Part shown: one piece after another, positions 37,414 to 45,862 of the stretch
How the letters are laid out: every line of letters begins with the position of its first letter
How positions within the stretch are numbered: the stretch's first letter is position 1
DNA from: a bacterium
GTDB lineage: Bacteria > Pseudomonadota > Alphaproteobacteria > Caulobacterales > Hyphomonadaceae
Assembly (NCBI GenBank): GCA_016125045.1
Contig: WGML01000003.1
Coordinates: 185,041-249,040, forward strand
Length of the DNA: 64,000 bases
Reading direction: 5' to 3'
The notes under the pieces: generated by a model
What the model saw: only the letters and a program-made list of their open reading frames with translations
What the model was told of the DNA's origin: nothing
Database searches by the model: none
Translations under genes and position numbers: made by a program

Positions 37414-37648
37414 GGTCTTTGCTCCTCAGCTTGTTCAACTGGCGGGAGCGTCTGTCGGTGCTGGCGCGTCGAGGGGGAGCGATCGAGCCAACACCGGGAC
37501 AACTCCCGGTGCGGTCCGACATCGCAGGCAAACCCGTTTCGGGTTCGACCTGCCAGAGGGGCCCGGTCCGCAAATGGAAGATGGGGGCGCCCGCAGCGCG
37601 CGGCAACTGACATCGGCGCGAGTCCGATAACATCGGCGCGAGGCGGGC
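37414..37648. other. 235-bp gap with two perfect hairpins and a short direct repeat
   Basis: No coding region is convincing. CACCGGGA-CAAC-TCCCGGTG (37492-37511) is a perfect 8-bp stem with a tetraloop, and AACCCG-TTT-CGGGTT (37531-37545) a 6-bp stem. CATCGGCGCGAG occurs twice, 20 bp apart (37611 and 37631). A small structured RNA or the leader of the DUF465 gene is possible but unproven. Confidence 0.35.
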
Positions 37649-38419
37649 TCAGCTCCAGCCCATCTCGCGGATCGCCGGCTGATAGGTGCGGCTGACGGGA
37701 GCCTCCCGCCCGGACTTCAGCTTCAGCACGACCTTCCCGGCGTCGCGCTTCATTTCGGCGACGCCCGCCGCCGAGACCCACCACGACCGATGCGTGCGCA
37801 TGCCCGGAATCGAGCCGAGTTCGCGGATGGCGTCTGAAAGGCGCATCAGGATCAGCTCCTCCCCGGCGCTGGTATGGACGCGGAGATAGTGGTCCTCCGC
37901 CGACACCGCCCAGATCTCCGCCTGACGCAGCCGGATCGGGAGGCGCTCGCGAAAGATCGCCCCGCGGGCTTCGGCCGCCGCCGGGTCGAGGTTGGATGGG
38001 GGTGCGGCGGGCGGGTTGCGCAGGCGGTCCACGACGTAGCCCGCAATGGTGAGCAGGATCGAGATCACGAACACATAGGCGTACTGCGACGCCCAGACGA
38101 GCGGATCCTTGGGCGATCCGATCGCCGAAAACAGAAAGACGACGAGCCCCGTGATTGGAACCGACACGAGGGCGGCCGTCGTCAGGATCTGGATCGGCAC
38201 AGGCTGACGCTTCATCGGGCCCTCGAAGACGAAGGGAACGACGACCGCCGCGGTGACGATGCCGACCGCCATGGTCGACGCCCAGTAGAGCGCTCGCCAC
38301 AGGAACGGAACCTCGCCGGTGCCATAGACGCCAAGCCAGGCGAACAGGACGCCAAGACCGAGCGCCACCCCTCCCTGACGGGCGATCGTTATCGCCAGAC
38401 CTGAAAACCGCCCCTGCAT
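37649..38419 (-). CDS. Membrane-bound LytTR-domain transcription regulator
   Basis: The 256-residue protein has four membrane helices in residues 10-145 (GGVALGLGVLFAWLGVYG; ALYWASTMAVGIVTAAVVV; ILTTAALVSVPITGLVVFLF; YAYVFVISILLTIAGYVV). A proline-rich linker then leads to a LytTR DNA-binding domain (about residues 160-256) with the core VSAEDHYLRVHTSAGEELIL, GMRTHRSWWVSAAGV and the ending GREAPVSRTYQPAIRE. Membrane-LytTR proteins act without a separate kinase. It is divergent from the DUF2141/DUF2306 pair, which is its likely target; autoregulation is also likely. Confidence 0.88.
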   Translation of the reverse strand: MQGRFSGLAITIARQGGVALGLGVLFAWLGVYGTGEVPFLWRALYWASTMAVGIVTAAVVVPFVFEGPMKRQPVPIQILTTAALVSVPITGLVVFLFSAIGSPKDPLVWASQYAYVFVISILLTIAGYVVDRLRNPPAAPPSNLDPAAAEARGAIFRERLPIRLRQAEIWAVSAEDHYLRVHTSAGEELILMRLSDAIRELGSIPGMRTHRSWWVSAAGVAEMKRDAGKVVLKLKSGREAPVSRTYQPAIREMGWS

Positions 38420-38434
38420 CTCGCGCTTCGTATC

Positions 38435-38478
38435 CCGTCATTCGCGTATCGCGAACGGTATGTGCCGTCATTTTGCGC
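38435..38478. promoter_or_regulatory. Candidate LytTR operator: 30-bp-spaced direct repeat and palindrome
   Basis: CCGTCATTCGCG (38435) recurs as CCGTCATTTTGCG (38465), start to start 30 bp, about three helical turns. Between them TTCGCG-TAT-CGCGAA (38441-38455) is a perfect inverted repeat. Both sit in the 150-bp gap between the LytTR gene and the DUF2141 gene. LytTR proteins usually bind paired direct repeats, though most known pairs are closer together. Confidence 0.4.
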
Positions 38479-38569
38479 ATGAAACCAGCGCGTTCACGCA
38501 TTCTTTGTCGCGGCGGGTCCGGGTTTCGGGGAGACCTGTCTCATCGACCAAAAAGAAAGGAAACACGAC

Positions 38570-39016
38570 ATGTCCCTCCCCGCCTGCGTCGCTGCGCTCG
38601 CCGTCTCGGCGCTCGTCATCTCCCCCCTCATGGTCCCGAACGCCAGCGCCGAGGGGACAAGCACCCTGACGCTTCGCGTCGAAAGCATTTCCCGGCTGAA
38701 GGGCGACCTGCATGTCGGCCTGTTCGCCTCGGAAGCCGACTATGGGTCCAACAAGGCCGTCTCTGGAAAAGTCGTCCCGGTCACCGAGGGCGCGATGTCG
38801 ATCGACCTCGGAGCCGTGCCGCCCGGCGCCTACGCCATCAAGCTTTTTCAGGATGTCGACGGTGATGGAACGCTGGACACGGGTTTCTTCGGGGCGCCGA
38901 CCGAACCCTACGCCTTCTCGAACAATGCGCCGGCGCGGTTTGGCCCCGCCACCTGGGCCGATGCGACGTTCGAGGTCGGCCCCGGCGCCGCCTCGCACAC
39001 CATCAGCCTGCGCTGA
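38570..39016 (+). CDS. DUF2141 exported protein
   Basis: AAGGAAA precedes the ATG. The 148-residue product has a signal peptide (cleavage near ASA at about residue 27) and a DUF2141 domain: TLTLRVESISRLKGDLHVGL, an SIDLGAVPPGAYAIKLFQDV segment, then the acidic loop DGDGTLDTGFFGAPTEPYAFSNN, all typical. The domain is a beta-sandwich of unknown role in the periplasm; the DxDxDG-like loop may bind calcium. It is divergent from the LytTR regulator and followed 27 bp on by the DUF2306 gene. Confidence 0.88.
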   Translation: MSLPACVAALAVSALVISPLMVPNASAEGTSTLTLRVESISRLKGDLHVGLFASEADYGSNKAVSGKVVPVTEGAMSIDLGAVPPGAYAIKLFQDVDGDGTLDTGFFGAPTEPYAFSNNAPARFGPATWADATFEVGPGAASHTISLR

Positions 39017-39043
39017 GGTCTGGATCGAAGGGAGTTTCATGAC

Positions 39044-39613
39044 ATGACCGCTTCAACACCTGTTCCTCCTGGTCCGGCCCCGCGCACGGTCTCATCCCGC
39101 CCGCTCGCCGGCATTCCCGGCTGGATGTGGACGCTCGCCATCGCCGCCGCCGTCTTTCTTGTGGTGAGCCATCTCATGATGGAGACGTTCGCGCCGGGCG
39201 CGGAGGTTCGTTTCCGGATCGATTTATCGCCGCTCGCGGCCGCCCCGATCTTTCTCAAGGCGCATGTCGCCGGGGCGGTGGGGGCGTTCGTCGTCGGACT
39301 GGTGTTGCTCTCGGCGCGAAAGGGCTTCGGCCTCCACCGCACGCTCGGCTGGACTTGGGTGGCGCTGATGGCGGTTACCGCGGGCAGTTCCTTCTTCCTC
39401 ACGGGGCTGATGGGGTCGAGCTACAGCCCGATCCATCTGCTTTCGGCCTGGACGCTGATCGGGCTGCCGATGGGGGTCGCGGCTGTGCGGCGGCGCGACA
39501 TCGCCAGCCATCGCAAGCAGATGACCGGAATGTTCGTCGGCGGCATGGCGGTGGCGGGCCTGTTCACCTTCCTGCCCGGCCGAATGATGTGGTCGCTCTT
39601 CTTCACCGTTTGA
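39044..39613 (+). CDS. DUF2306-type membrane protein
   Basis: The 189 residues hold four or five membrane helices (WMWTLAIAAAVFLVVSHLMM; FLKAHVAGAVGAFVVGLVLL; TLGWTWVALMAVTAGSSFFL; IHLLSAWTLIGLPMGVAAVR; MFVGGMAVAGLFTFLPG). Conserved histidines (KAHVAG, GLHRTLGW, PIHLLS, SHRKQMTG) are as in the DUF2306 family and resemble a heme- or metal-binding four-helix layout. It lies 27 bp after the DUF2141 gene, in the same probable operon under the divergent LytTR regulator. Confidence 0.8.
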   Translation: MTASTPVPPGPAPRTVSSRPLAGIPGWMWTLAIAAAVFLVVSHLMMETFAPGAEVRFRIDLSPLAAAPIFLKAHVAGAVGAFVVGLVLLSARKGFGLHRTLGWTWVALMAVTAGSSFFLTGLMGSSYSPIHLLSAWTLIGLPMGVAAVRRRDIASHRKQMTGMFVGGMAVAGLFTFLPGRMMWSLFFTV

Positions 39614-39691
39614 CAGGGACGCCTCCCTGCTGTCATCGAGCCGTCGCCCCCGGTCGTTATCGATCGGGGGTCGACATGACGGGAGGGGTGA

Positions 39692-40885
39692 ATGCGTGGA
39701 CTGGCGCTCGCGCTTGGCGTTCTTGGGGTGGTGGGGTGCCAGGTTGGGCCCGATCCCGCGCCCCCATTCACGGCGGACGTGCAGGCTGGCGCGCCGCCGG
39801 CGTCCGCGATGGAAGCGCTGCGGGCGTATTACCGGACGATACCGGACAGCGCGCTGCCGGTCGCGCCGGCCGGCAAACCGCTGCCGGATCAGGCCTCGCG
39901 GCTGACGCGCATCCTGATCGCATCCTGCCTCGATGAAGAACTCGAAGCGCCGGCTCTCGCCGCGATGTCGCGCGAGACGGCGGATCTGGTCCTGATGCTC
40001 GGGGACAATGTCTATGGCGACATCGACCAGGCGGCCGGTGTGATCGACGATGATCCGGACCTCGTCGAGCTGCGCCAGTCCTTCGCCGATCTCTCGGTCC
40101 GCGCCGATTTTGCGGCCTTGCGCGCCGCCCACCCGATGCTCGCGACATGGGACGACCATGATTTCGGGAAGAATGACAGCGGGGCGGACTTCCTCTTCAG
40201 GGAGTTCGCCGAGCGGATCCACGAACGCTTCTGGGGACTTGACGCGACCGAAGCCGGATCGCGCCCGGGGGTCTATTTCTCGCGCGCGTTCGGGCCCGAA
40301 GGGGCGAGGCTCCAGATCATCATGCTCGACACGCGTTTCTTCCGCTCGCCGCTGACCCGAACCGATGAGTACAACAAGAAGGGAAAGGAGCGCTGGATCC
40401 CGTCTGCCGATTCAACCCGTCAGGAGATGCTGGGCGAGGCGCAGTGGGCCTGGCTTGAGAGCGAACTTGAGAAGCCTGCAGACCTGCGGCTGCTTGTTTC
40501 CTCGATCCAGGTCACGCCCGACGTCCATGGATGGGAGGCCTGGGCCAAGATGCCGAAGGAGCGCGCGCGCCTGTATGACCTGTTGAGGTCAACCGGCGCA
40601 TCGGACGAGACGGTGATCGTCTCGGGCGACCGGCACACCTCGTTTCTGTACTCCAACACCGCTGCCGCGGTGGGCAGGGCGATCCCGGAAATCACGGCGT
40701 CTTCCCTGAACAAGTCCTTCTCGCGAACCGAAGTCTCCGATGAGAAGGACGCCCAGCAGGTGGGAGACAACTACGCCTTCACGAATTATGGCGCGATCGG
40801 CGTCGACTGGGAGAAACGGTCCGTCGCGCTGGAGATTCGCTCCGAGGCCGGCGCGGTGGTTCGTTCCATGACGGTCGGTTTCTGA
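39692..40885 (+). CDS. PhoD-like metallophosphatase lipoprotein
   Basis: GGAGGGG precedes the ATG. The leader ends LGVVGC (Cys16), so the 397-residue product is probably a lipoprotein. Metal-site motifs of the PhoD-like calcineurin superfamily are present: ASCLDE, LMLGDNVYGDID, ATWDDHDFGKND, MLDTRFFRSP, and VSGDRHTSF. Enzymes of this type hydrolyse phosphodiesters or monoesters outside the cytoplasm; some are alkaline phosphatases, some phospholipases D-like. No Tat motif is visible. No Pho-box was searched for in detail. Confidence 0.87.
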   Translation: MRGLALALGVLGVVGCQVGPDPAPPFTADVQAGAPPASAMEALRAYYRTIPDSALPVAPAGKPLPDQASRLTRILIASCLDEELEAPALAAMSRETADLVLMLGDNVYGDIDQAAGVIDDDPDLVELRQSFADLSVRADFAALRAAHPMLATWDDHDFGKNDSGADFLFREFAERIHERFWGLDATEAGSRPGVYFSRAFGPEGARLQIIMLDTRFFRSPLTRTDEYNKKGKERWIPSADSTRQEMLGEAQWAWLESELEKPADLRLLVSSIQVTPDVHGWEAWAKMPKERARLYDLLRSTGASDETVIVSGDRHTSFLYSNTAAAVGRAIPEITASSLNKSFSRTEVSDEKDAQQVGDNYAFTNYGAIGVDWEKRSVALEIRSEAGAVVRSMTVGF

Positions 40886-40962
40886 TCTCACTCGCGGGGC
40901 GGGCGGGGTCTTGCATCCCGGCGCGGCGCGCGGTCTGGTCGGCGGCCGGACGGGACCCCCCT

Positions 40963-42213
40963 ATGAACGACTATCGCAACGTCGCCTCCCTCACGCTCGC
41001 CGTCATGCTGCTTCAGGCGGCGGCAGGAATCCTGAGCGTCTCGACGCCCCTCGCGCTGCAGAGCATGGGCGCCGGCGCATTCGGGGTGGGACTTGTCGCG
41101 GCGGTGTTTTCGCTCGGCTTCATGGTGGGCGCCTGGTTTGCGCCGCAGATCGTGTTGAATCTGGGCCATATCCGGTCCTACGGCGCCGCCGCCGCGATCT
41201 ACGCCGCCGGCATCCTCGCCATGGCGCTGGAGTTTGATCCTTATTGGTGGGCGGCGTTCCGGGTCGCGCAGGGTGCGGCGTCGGCGGTAATGTTCGCGGC
41301 GGCTGAAAGCTGGATCGCCGACGCCACGCCGAGGCAGCGCCGGGGCGCGGTGCTCGGCCTCTATCAGGTGCTCATCAAGGTCGCGATGGCGGGGGGGCCG
41401 TTGCTGGTCCTCGATCATGCGCCGGAGGATGTGCGCCCGTTCATCTGGGCGGGGCTGATCATGACGCTCGCGGTGATTCCGATATCCGCGACGCAGCGCG
41501 CGCAGCCCGCGGCTCCGACGCGGGAGGCGTTCAGCCTCGCGTCCATGCGGGGGATTGCGCCCGCAGCCCTGGTCGGCGCCCTGGTGGCGGGCGTCGCGAA
41601 CACCGGCGTGATGAGCCAGCTGCCGCTCTACGCCGCGCAGCTTCGTCCGGCGGAGGCGCAGTCGGCGGCGGCGACGCTTGCGATCGCGGCATGGATGGGC
41701 GGCGTCGTGAGCCAGTGGCCGGCCGGGTTGTTGTCCGATCGCATCGACCGGCGTTTCGTCGTTGCCGGCCTTGCCCTGATCGCGGCGGCGGCGGCGATCG
41801 CCCTGTTCCTGTCGGTTGGCCGAATAAGCTGGTTCGGGACCGTCGCCCTGGCCGCGCTCTGGGGGGGCGGGGCGATGTCATTCTATTCGGTGAGCGCGTC
41901 GCATGCGATCGACCGGGCGGACCGCGGAGAGATCGCACGAGTGCTCTCCGCCATGCTCTTCATCTGGGCCGCTGGGTCGGTTGTGGGGCCTGTGATCTTC
42001 GGCTGGACGGCGGAAACGGCGATCGGGCAGCCGGGCGTGTTTGCGGGCGCGTCGGTCGTCTATGGCGTGCTGATCGTCGCCAATCTCTGGCGCATACTGG
42101 TCAGCCGCCGCCCGCCCGGTGAATCGCGCAGCGCCTATGCGGCGGTGGGCGCGACGAGCGTAGCGACGGGAGAAATCGTGGCGGGCGGGGACGGCGCGGA
42201 CGACCCGGCCTGA
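40963..42213 (+). CDS. MFS transporter (YcaD-like branch)
   Basis: A 416-residue major facilitator with twelve helices. The start ALQSMGAGAFGVGLVAAVFS and the following LGFMVGAWFAPQIV are typical of the YcaD/UMF-type branch. The loop 2-3 motif is GHIRSYGAAAAIYA, and DATPRQRRGAVLGLYQ resembles motif at helix 5. VSQWPAGLLSDRIDRRFVV is the second-half loop motif. Substrate unknown. It follows the phosphatase gene by 77 bp and precedes sucC by 98 bp on the same strand. Confidence 0.87.
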   Translation: MNDYRNVASLTLAVMLLQAAAGILSVSTPLALQSMGAGAFGVGLVAAVFSLGFMVGAWFAPQIVLNLGHIRSYGAAAAIYAAGILAMALEFDPYWWAAFRVAQGAASAVMFAAAESWIADATPRQRRGAVLGLYQVLIKVAMAGGPLLVLDHAPEDVRPFIWAGLIMTLAVIPISATQRAQPAAPTREAFSLASMRGIAPAALVGALVAGVANTGVMSQLPLYAAQLRPAEAQSAAATLAIAAWMGGVVSQWPAGLLSDRIDRRFVVAGLALIAAAAAIALFLSVGRISWFGTVALAALWGGGAMSFYSVSASHAIDRADRGEIARVLSAMLFIWAAGSVVGPVIFGWTAETAIGQPGVFAGASVVYGVLIVANLWRILVSRRPPGESRSAYAAVGATSVATGEIVAGGDGADDPA

Positions 42214-42311
42214 CCTCTGATTGATCCGGGCTCGGCGCCGCCGTTGCCTTGGCTCTTGCGGTGGGTTATCGCGGGCCCTGCTTGGCTGGACAGGCTGGAG
42301 GGACGGCGCTC

Positions 42312-43505
42312 ATGAACATTCACGAACATCAGGCGAAGGCTGTGCTCAAGTCCTTCGGGGCCCCTGTCGCGGACGGGGTCGCGGTGTTCTCACTGGCGGA
42401 TGCGGAAGCAGCGCTCAACAAGCTCCCCGGGCCGCTCTGGGTGGTGAAGTCGCAGATTCATGCGGGCGGGCGCGGCAAGGGCCGCTTCATTGAGGCGGAG
42501 GCCGGACCAAAGGGCGGCGTGCGGCTCGCCTTCTCGAAGGAACAGGCGTTGGAGCATGTGAAGGCGATGCTGGGACGGACGCTGGTCACCAACCAGACGG
42601 GCGAACACGGCAAGCAGGTCAACCGGCTCTACATCGAGGACGGGGCTGATATCGAGCGGGAGCTTTATCTCTCGCTTCTTGTTGACCGCGCCACCAGCAA
42701 GGTCGCCTTCATCGCCTCGACCGAGGGCGGCATGGACATCGAGGAAGTGGCGCACGCCACGCCGGAGAAGATTCTCACCCTCCAGATCGATCCGGAAACC
42801 GGCGTCACCGACGCGGATGGTGGGCGGGTCGCTGATGCGCTTAAGCTCGCAGGCGACGCCCGCGCCGACATGGTTGCGCTCGCCAAGACGCTGTACCGCG
42901 CCTTCACCGAGAAGGACATGGCGATGCTGGAGATCAACCCGCTCATCGTCATGAAGAATGGCCGCCTGCGCGTGCTCGACGCCAAGGTGTCGTTCGACGG
43001 CAACGCGCTGTTCCGCCACCCGGACATCCAGGCGCTGCGCGACACCACCGAGGAGGACGAGAAGGAAATCGAGGCCAAGAAGTGGGACCTCGCCTACATC
43101 GCCCTGAACGGCACGATCGGCTGCATGGTGAACGGCGCGGGGCTCGCCATGGCGACCATGGACATCATCAAACTCTATGGCGAGGAGCCCGCGAATTTCT
43201 GCGATGTCGGCGGCGGGGCCGGCAAGGAGAAGGTGGCGGCCGCGTTCAAGATCATCATGAAGGACCCCAATGTGAAGGGCATCCTCGTGAACATCTTCGG
43301 CGGCATCATGAAATGCGACGTGATCGCGGAGGGCGTGATCGCGGCGGTGAAGGAGACGAACCTCGCCGTGCCGCTGGTCGTTCGGCTCGAGGGCACGAAT
43401 GTGGATCTCGGCAAGAAGATCATCGCCGAAAGCGGCCTCAACGTGATTCCCGCGGACGATCTCGACGACGCCGCCCAGAAGATCGTGAAGGCGGTGAGGG
43501 GGTAA
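42312..43505 (+). CDS. sucC: Succinyl-CoA synthetase beta subunit
   Basis: SucC binds nucleotide (ATP-grasp domain) and works with SucD to make ATP or GTP from succinyl-CoA. The ATG at 42312, preceded by GGAGGGA, starts the usual [19 protein letters not shown]. Length is 397. ATP-grasp segments [16 protein letters not shown] and [14 protein letters not shown] are seen, and the CoA-ligase domain has [20 protein letters not shown] and [16 protein letters not shown]. It should be followed directly by sucD, but three genes intervene. Confidence 0.97.
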   Translation: MNIHEHQAKAVLKSFGAPVADGVAVFSLADAEAALNKLPGPLWVVKSQIHAGGRGKGRFIEAEAGPKGGVRLAFSKEQALEHVKAMLGRTLVTNQTGEHGKQVNRLYIEDGADIERELYLSLLVDRATSKVAFIASTEGGMDIEEVAHATPEKILTLQIDPETGVTDADGGRVADALKLAGDARADMVALAKTLYRAFTEKDMAMLEINPLIVMKNGRLRVLDAKVSFDGNALFRHPDIQALRDTTEEDEKEIEAKKWDLAYIALNGTIGCMVNGAGLAMATMDIIKLYGEEPANFCDVGGGAGKEKVAAAFKIIMKDPNVKGILVNIFGGIMKCDVIAEGVIAAVKETNLAVPLVVRLEGTNVDLGKKIIAESGLNVIPADDLDDAAQKIVKAVRG

Positions 43506-43533
43506 GTCGGGAAGCGTCGAAGGGTCGGCGAGC

Positions 43534-44046
43534 ATGATCGACACCGACGCGACCTACACGTTCAAACAGGCTCCTCTGCGGATGTTGCTGTTCGCGCTCG
43601 CAAGTGGGGGCATGGCGGCTGTCGCCGCGTCGCTGGTCGTCATCGGGGAGACATCGGTGATGACCCTTGTGGGCTGGGCCGGATCGGTGTTTTTCGGAGG
43701 CGGTGCGCTCCTTATCCTATGGCGCGCATTCGCGACTTCCGGACCGGTCGTTTGCGTGTCGCCGGAAGGTGTTCTCGATGTTCGCGTGTCCCGACGGCCC
43801 GCGCCCTTCAGCGCGATCACCTTCGTCGGAGAAGTCGAGATCAGCGGTCAAAGAATGGTGTATGTCGGCGTTTCGCGCGAGGTGTTCGATACGCTGGAGC
43901 CGACGCGGATCGCGAAAATGAGTTGGGGGGCGAACCGCTCCATCGTCGGCGTGGATGGCATCCCGGTCGTGTCCCAGGGGCTGAACGTCCGGCACGCTGA
44001 CCTGCTCGAACTGATCACGGCGTTCGCTGCGCGCTACGGTAGCTGA
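43534..44046 (+). CDS. STM3941-like membrane protein between sucC and sucD
   Basis: A 170-residue protein with two membrane helices ([40 protein letters not shown]) followed by a soluble beta-rich half ([20 protein letters not shown]...), the layout of STM3941-type proteins, whose soluble part resembles a PH domain. Function is unknown in all relatives I can recall. It starts 28 bp after the sucC stop, so it may be read through from sucC. It is the first of three genes that separate sucC from sucD. Confidence 0.65.
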   Translation: MIDTDATYTFKQAPLRMLLFALASGGMAAVAASLVVIGETSVMTLVGWAGSVFFGGGALLILWRAFATSGPVVCVSPEGVLDVRVSRRPAPFSAITFVGEVEISGQRMVYVGVSREVFDTLEPTRIAKMSWGANRSIVGVDGIPVVSQGLNVRHADLLELITAFAARYGS

Positions 44047-44055
44047 GCGCGGTCG

Positions 44056-44093
44056 GCACACGTATTGTGCGCCACACATAACCCGTGTAGTTT
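44056..44093 (+). promoter_or_regulatory. Promoter and operator of the toxin-antitoxin pair (leaderless)
   Basis: GCACA-CGTAT-TGTGC (44056-44070) is an inverted repeat suited to a RHH antitoxin operator. It overlaps TTGTGC (44065-44070), which is followed after exactly 17 bp by TAGTTT (44088-44093). The antitoxin ATG at 44100 is 7 bp further, where transcription would begin, and no ribosome-binding site precedes it. This suggests a leaderless transcript. Fit to the sigma-70 consensus is moderate. Confidence 0.45.
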
Positions 44094-44099
44094 CGACGC

Positions 44100-44354
44100 A
44101 TGGCCGCCAAGAATCTCACCCTCGCGATCGACGAAGACCTGCTGGACAAGGCGCGCGTGATCGCCGCGATGAAGCGCACCAGCGTAAACGAACTTGTGCG
44201 CGGCTATCTGGAAAGGCTCGTCGAGCAGGAAAGAGGCAAGGATGAAGCGGCAGAGGCGCTTCTGAAATTGTCGCGGGAAAGCGAGGCCCGGATGGGCGAT
44301 TGGCGGCCTTCCCGCGCAGACACCTATTCAGGTCACAAGCGCTTTGATCCCTGA
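44100..44354 (+). CDS. Ribbon-helix-helix antitoxin (VapB-like)
   Basis: Eighty-four residues: a beta strand LTLAIDEDLLDKARVIAA, a helix-turn segment KRTSVNELVRGYLERLVE, typical of a RHH DNA-binding dimer, then a charged tail (residues 40-84) that should wrap the toxin. It overlaps the PIN toxin gene by 11 bases if that gene starts at its TTG. VapB-type antitoxins repress their own promoter; the inverted repeat at 44056-44070 is the likely site. No ribosome-binding sequence is seen before the start. Confidence 0.85.
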   Translation: MAAKNLTLAIDEDLLDKARVIAAMKRTSVNELVRGYLERLVEQERGKDEAAEALLKLSRESEARMGDWRPSRADTYSGHKRFDP

Positions 44355-44754
44355 CGTGTTCCTCGACACCAATATCCTGATATACGCCGCGTCGGGTCGC
44401 TATGACGAGCCGCGGAAATATGCGATTGCGCAAGGCCTGCTCACGTCGAATTTCGGCACATCCGGTCAGGTGCTCGCGGAATTCTTCGCCAACGTGACGC
44501 GCAAGGGCGCCGCCCCGCTCGACCGCGTTCAGGCGCGCGCGTGGATCAACAATCTGGTGCGCAAGCCCGTTCAGCCAATTGATTCCAATCTGGTGACCGA
44601 CGCCATCGACCTGTCCGACCGCTACCAGATTTCCTGCTGGGATGGCGCGATCGTCGCTGCCGCCCAGCGGCTTGGTGTGAAGACGCTCTACACCGAAGAC
44701 CTGAGTCACCAGCAAGCTTACGGGTCTGTCACCGCAATCAACCCCTTCATCTGA
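44344..44754 (+). CDS. PIN-domain toxin (VapC-like ribonuclease)
   Basis: A PIN-domain RNase of 136 residues. Acidic catalytic residues are visible in [14 protein letters not shown] (first Asp), [12 protein letters not shown] (Glu), and [20 protein letters not shown] (Asp), followed by TEDL (Asp). The only starts in this frame are a TTG at 44344, overlapping the antitoxin by 11 bases, or a GTG at 44356, one base after the antitoxin stop; either gives coupled translation, which favours excess antitoxin. VapC toxins cut tRNA or rRNA. It ends 23 bp before sucD. Confidence 0.88.
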   Translation: MIPDVFLDTNILIYAASGRYDEPRKYAIAQGLLTSNFGTSGQVLAEFFANVTRKGAAPLDRVQARAWINNLVRKPVQPIDSNLVTDAIDLSDRYQISCWDGAIVAAAQRLGVKTLYTEDLSHQQAYGSVTAINPFI

Positions 44755-44777
44755 AATCCGCTGCCGGGAGAGCCACC

Positions 44778-45677
44778 ATGTCCATCCTGATCGACAAGAA
44801 CACGAAAGTCCTGACGCAAGGCATGACCGGCAATACCGGTTCGTTCCATACCAACCAGGCGCTCGCCTATTTCGGCACGCAGATGGTCGGAGGCACGCAT
44901 CCCAAGCGCGGCGGCGAGATGTGGAAGGCCGACAACGGCCGCGAGCTGCCGATCTTCGCGACCGTCGCAGAGGGCAAGGCGAAGACGGGCGCCACCGCCT
45001 CGGTGGTCTATGTTCCGCCCGCCGGAGCCGCCGCCGCGATCGAGGAGGCGATTGACGCAGAAATTCCGCTGATCGTGTGCATCACCGAGGGTGTTCCGGT
45101 GCTCGACATGGTGCGCGTGAAGGCGAAGCTGGTGAAGTCGAAGTCGCGCCTGATCGGCCCGAACTGCCCGGGGCTGATCACGGCGAACGAGTGCAAGATC
45201 GGGATCATGCCCGGATCGATCTTCAAGAAGGGGTCGGTGGGCATCGTGTCCCGGTCGGGAACCCTCACCTATGAGGCGGTGTTCCAGACGACGCAGGCCG
45301 GCCTTGGCCAGACCACCGCCGTCGGCATCGGCGGAGACCCGGTGAAGGGGACCGAGTTCATCGACGTGCTGGAGATGTTCCTCGCGGACGAGGAGACGAA
45401 GTCGATCATCATGATCGGCGAGATCGGCGGCTCGGCGGAGGAAGACGCCGCCCAGTTCCTGAAGGACGAGGCGAAAAAGGGCCGCAAGAAGCCGATGGTC
45501 GGCTTCATCGCGGGCCGCACCGCGCCCAAAGGCCGCACGATGGGTCACGCCGGCGCGATCGTCTCGGGCGGCAAGGGCGGCGCGGAAGACAAGATCGAGG
45601 CGATGCAGTCCGCTGGAATCAGCGTCTCGCCGAGCCCCGCCCGGCTGGGCGCGACGATGTCCGAACTCGTCGCCTGA
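44778..45677 (+). CDS. sucD: Succinyl-CoA synthetase alpha subunit
   Basis: SucD binds CoA and carries the phospho-histidine. The 299-residue protein begins [20 protein letters not shown]; the NAD-like CoA fold is followed by [20 protein letters not shown] and the active histidine is His257 in [20 protein letters not shown]. The start is preceded by GGGAGAG. It lies downstream of an interposed membrane protein and toxin-antitoxin pair instead of next to sucC, and 185 bp ahead of sucA. Confidence 0.97.
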   Translation: MSILIDKNTKVLTQGMTGNTGSFHTNQALAYFGTQMVGGTHPKRGGEMWKADNGRELPIFATVAEGKAKTGATASVVYVPPAGAAAAIEEAIDAEIPLIVCITEGVPVLDMVRVKAKLVKSKSRLIGPNCPGLITANECKIGIMPGSIFKKGSVGIVSRSGTLTYEAVFQTTQAGLGQTTAVGIGGDPVKGTEFIDVLEMFLADEETKSIIMIGEIGGSAEEDAAQFLKDEAKKGRKKPMVGFIAGRTAPKGRTMGHAGAIVSGGKGGAEDKIEAMQSAGISVSPSPARLGATMSELVA

Positions 45678-45862
45678 CCGGTCGGAATTGTTGCGGTGCG
45701 GTACGCGCAGACGGGTCACGGCGCCCGCAAGTGTGGTATCAGCACGACAATCAAGTCTTAGGTGTTGAGTGAGCGTCATGCGAGCGGTATGCGCGTAGGG
45801 TCGCTCGCTCGCGACACGAATCGAACGCAAATCCAAACGGTCCGTCGACAGGACGAGGCAAC

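Noticed and set aside
37538..37556. GGGTTCGACCTG resembling a tRNA T-arm
   Set aside because: The stem around TTCGA does not pair and no acceptor or anticodon arm is found nearby.
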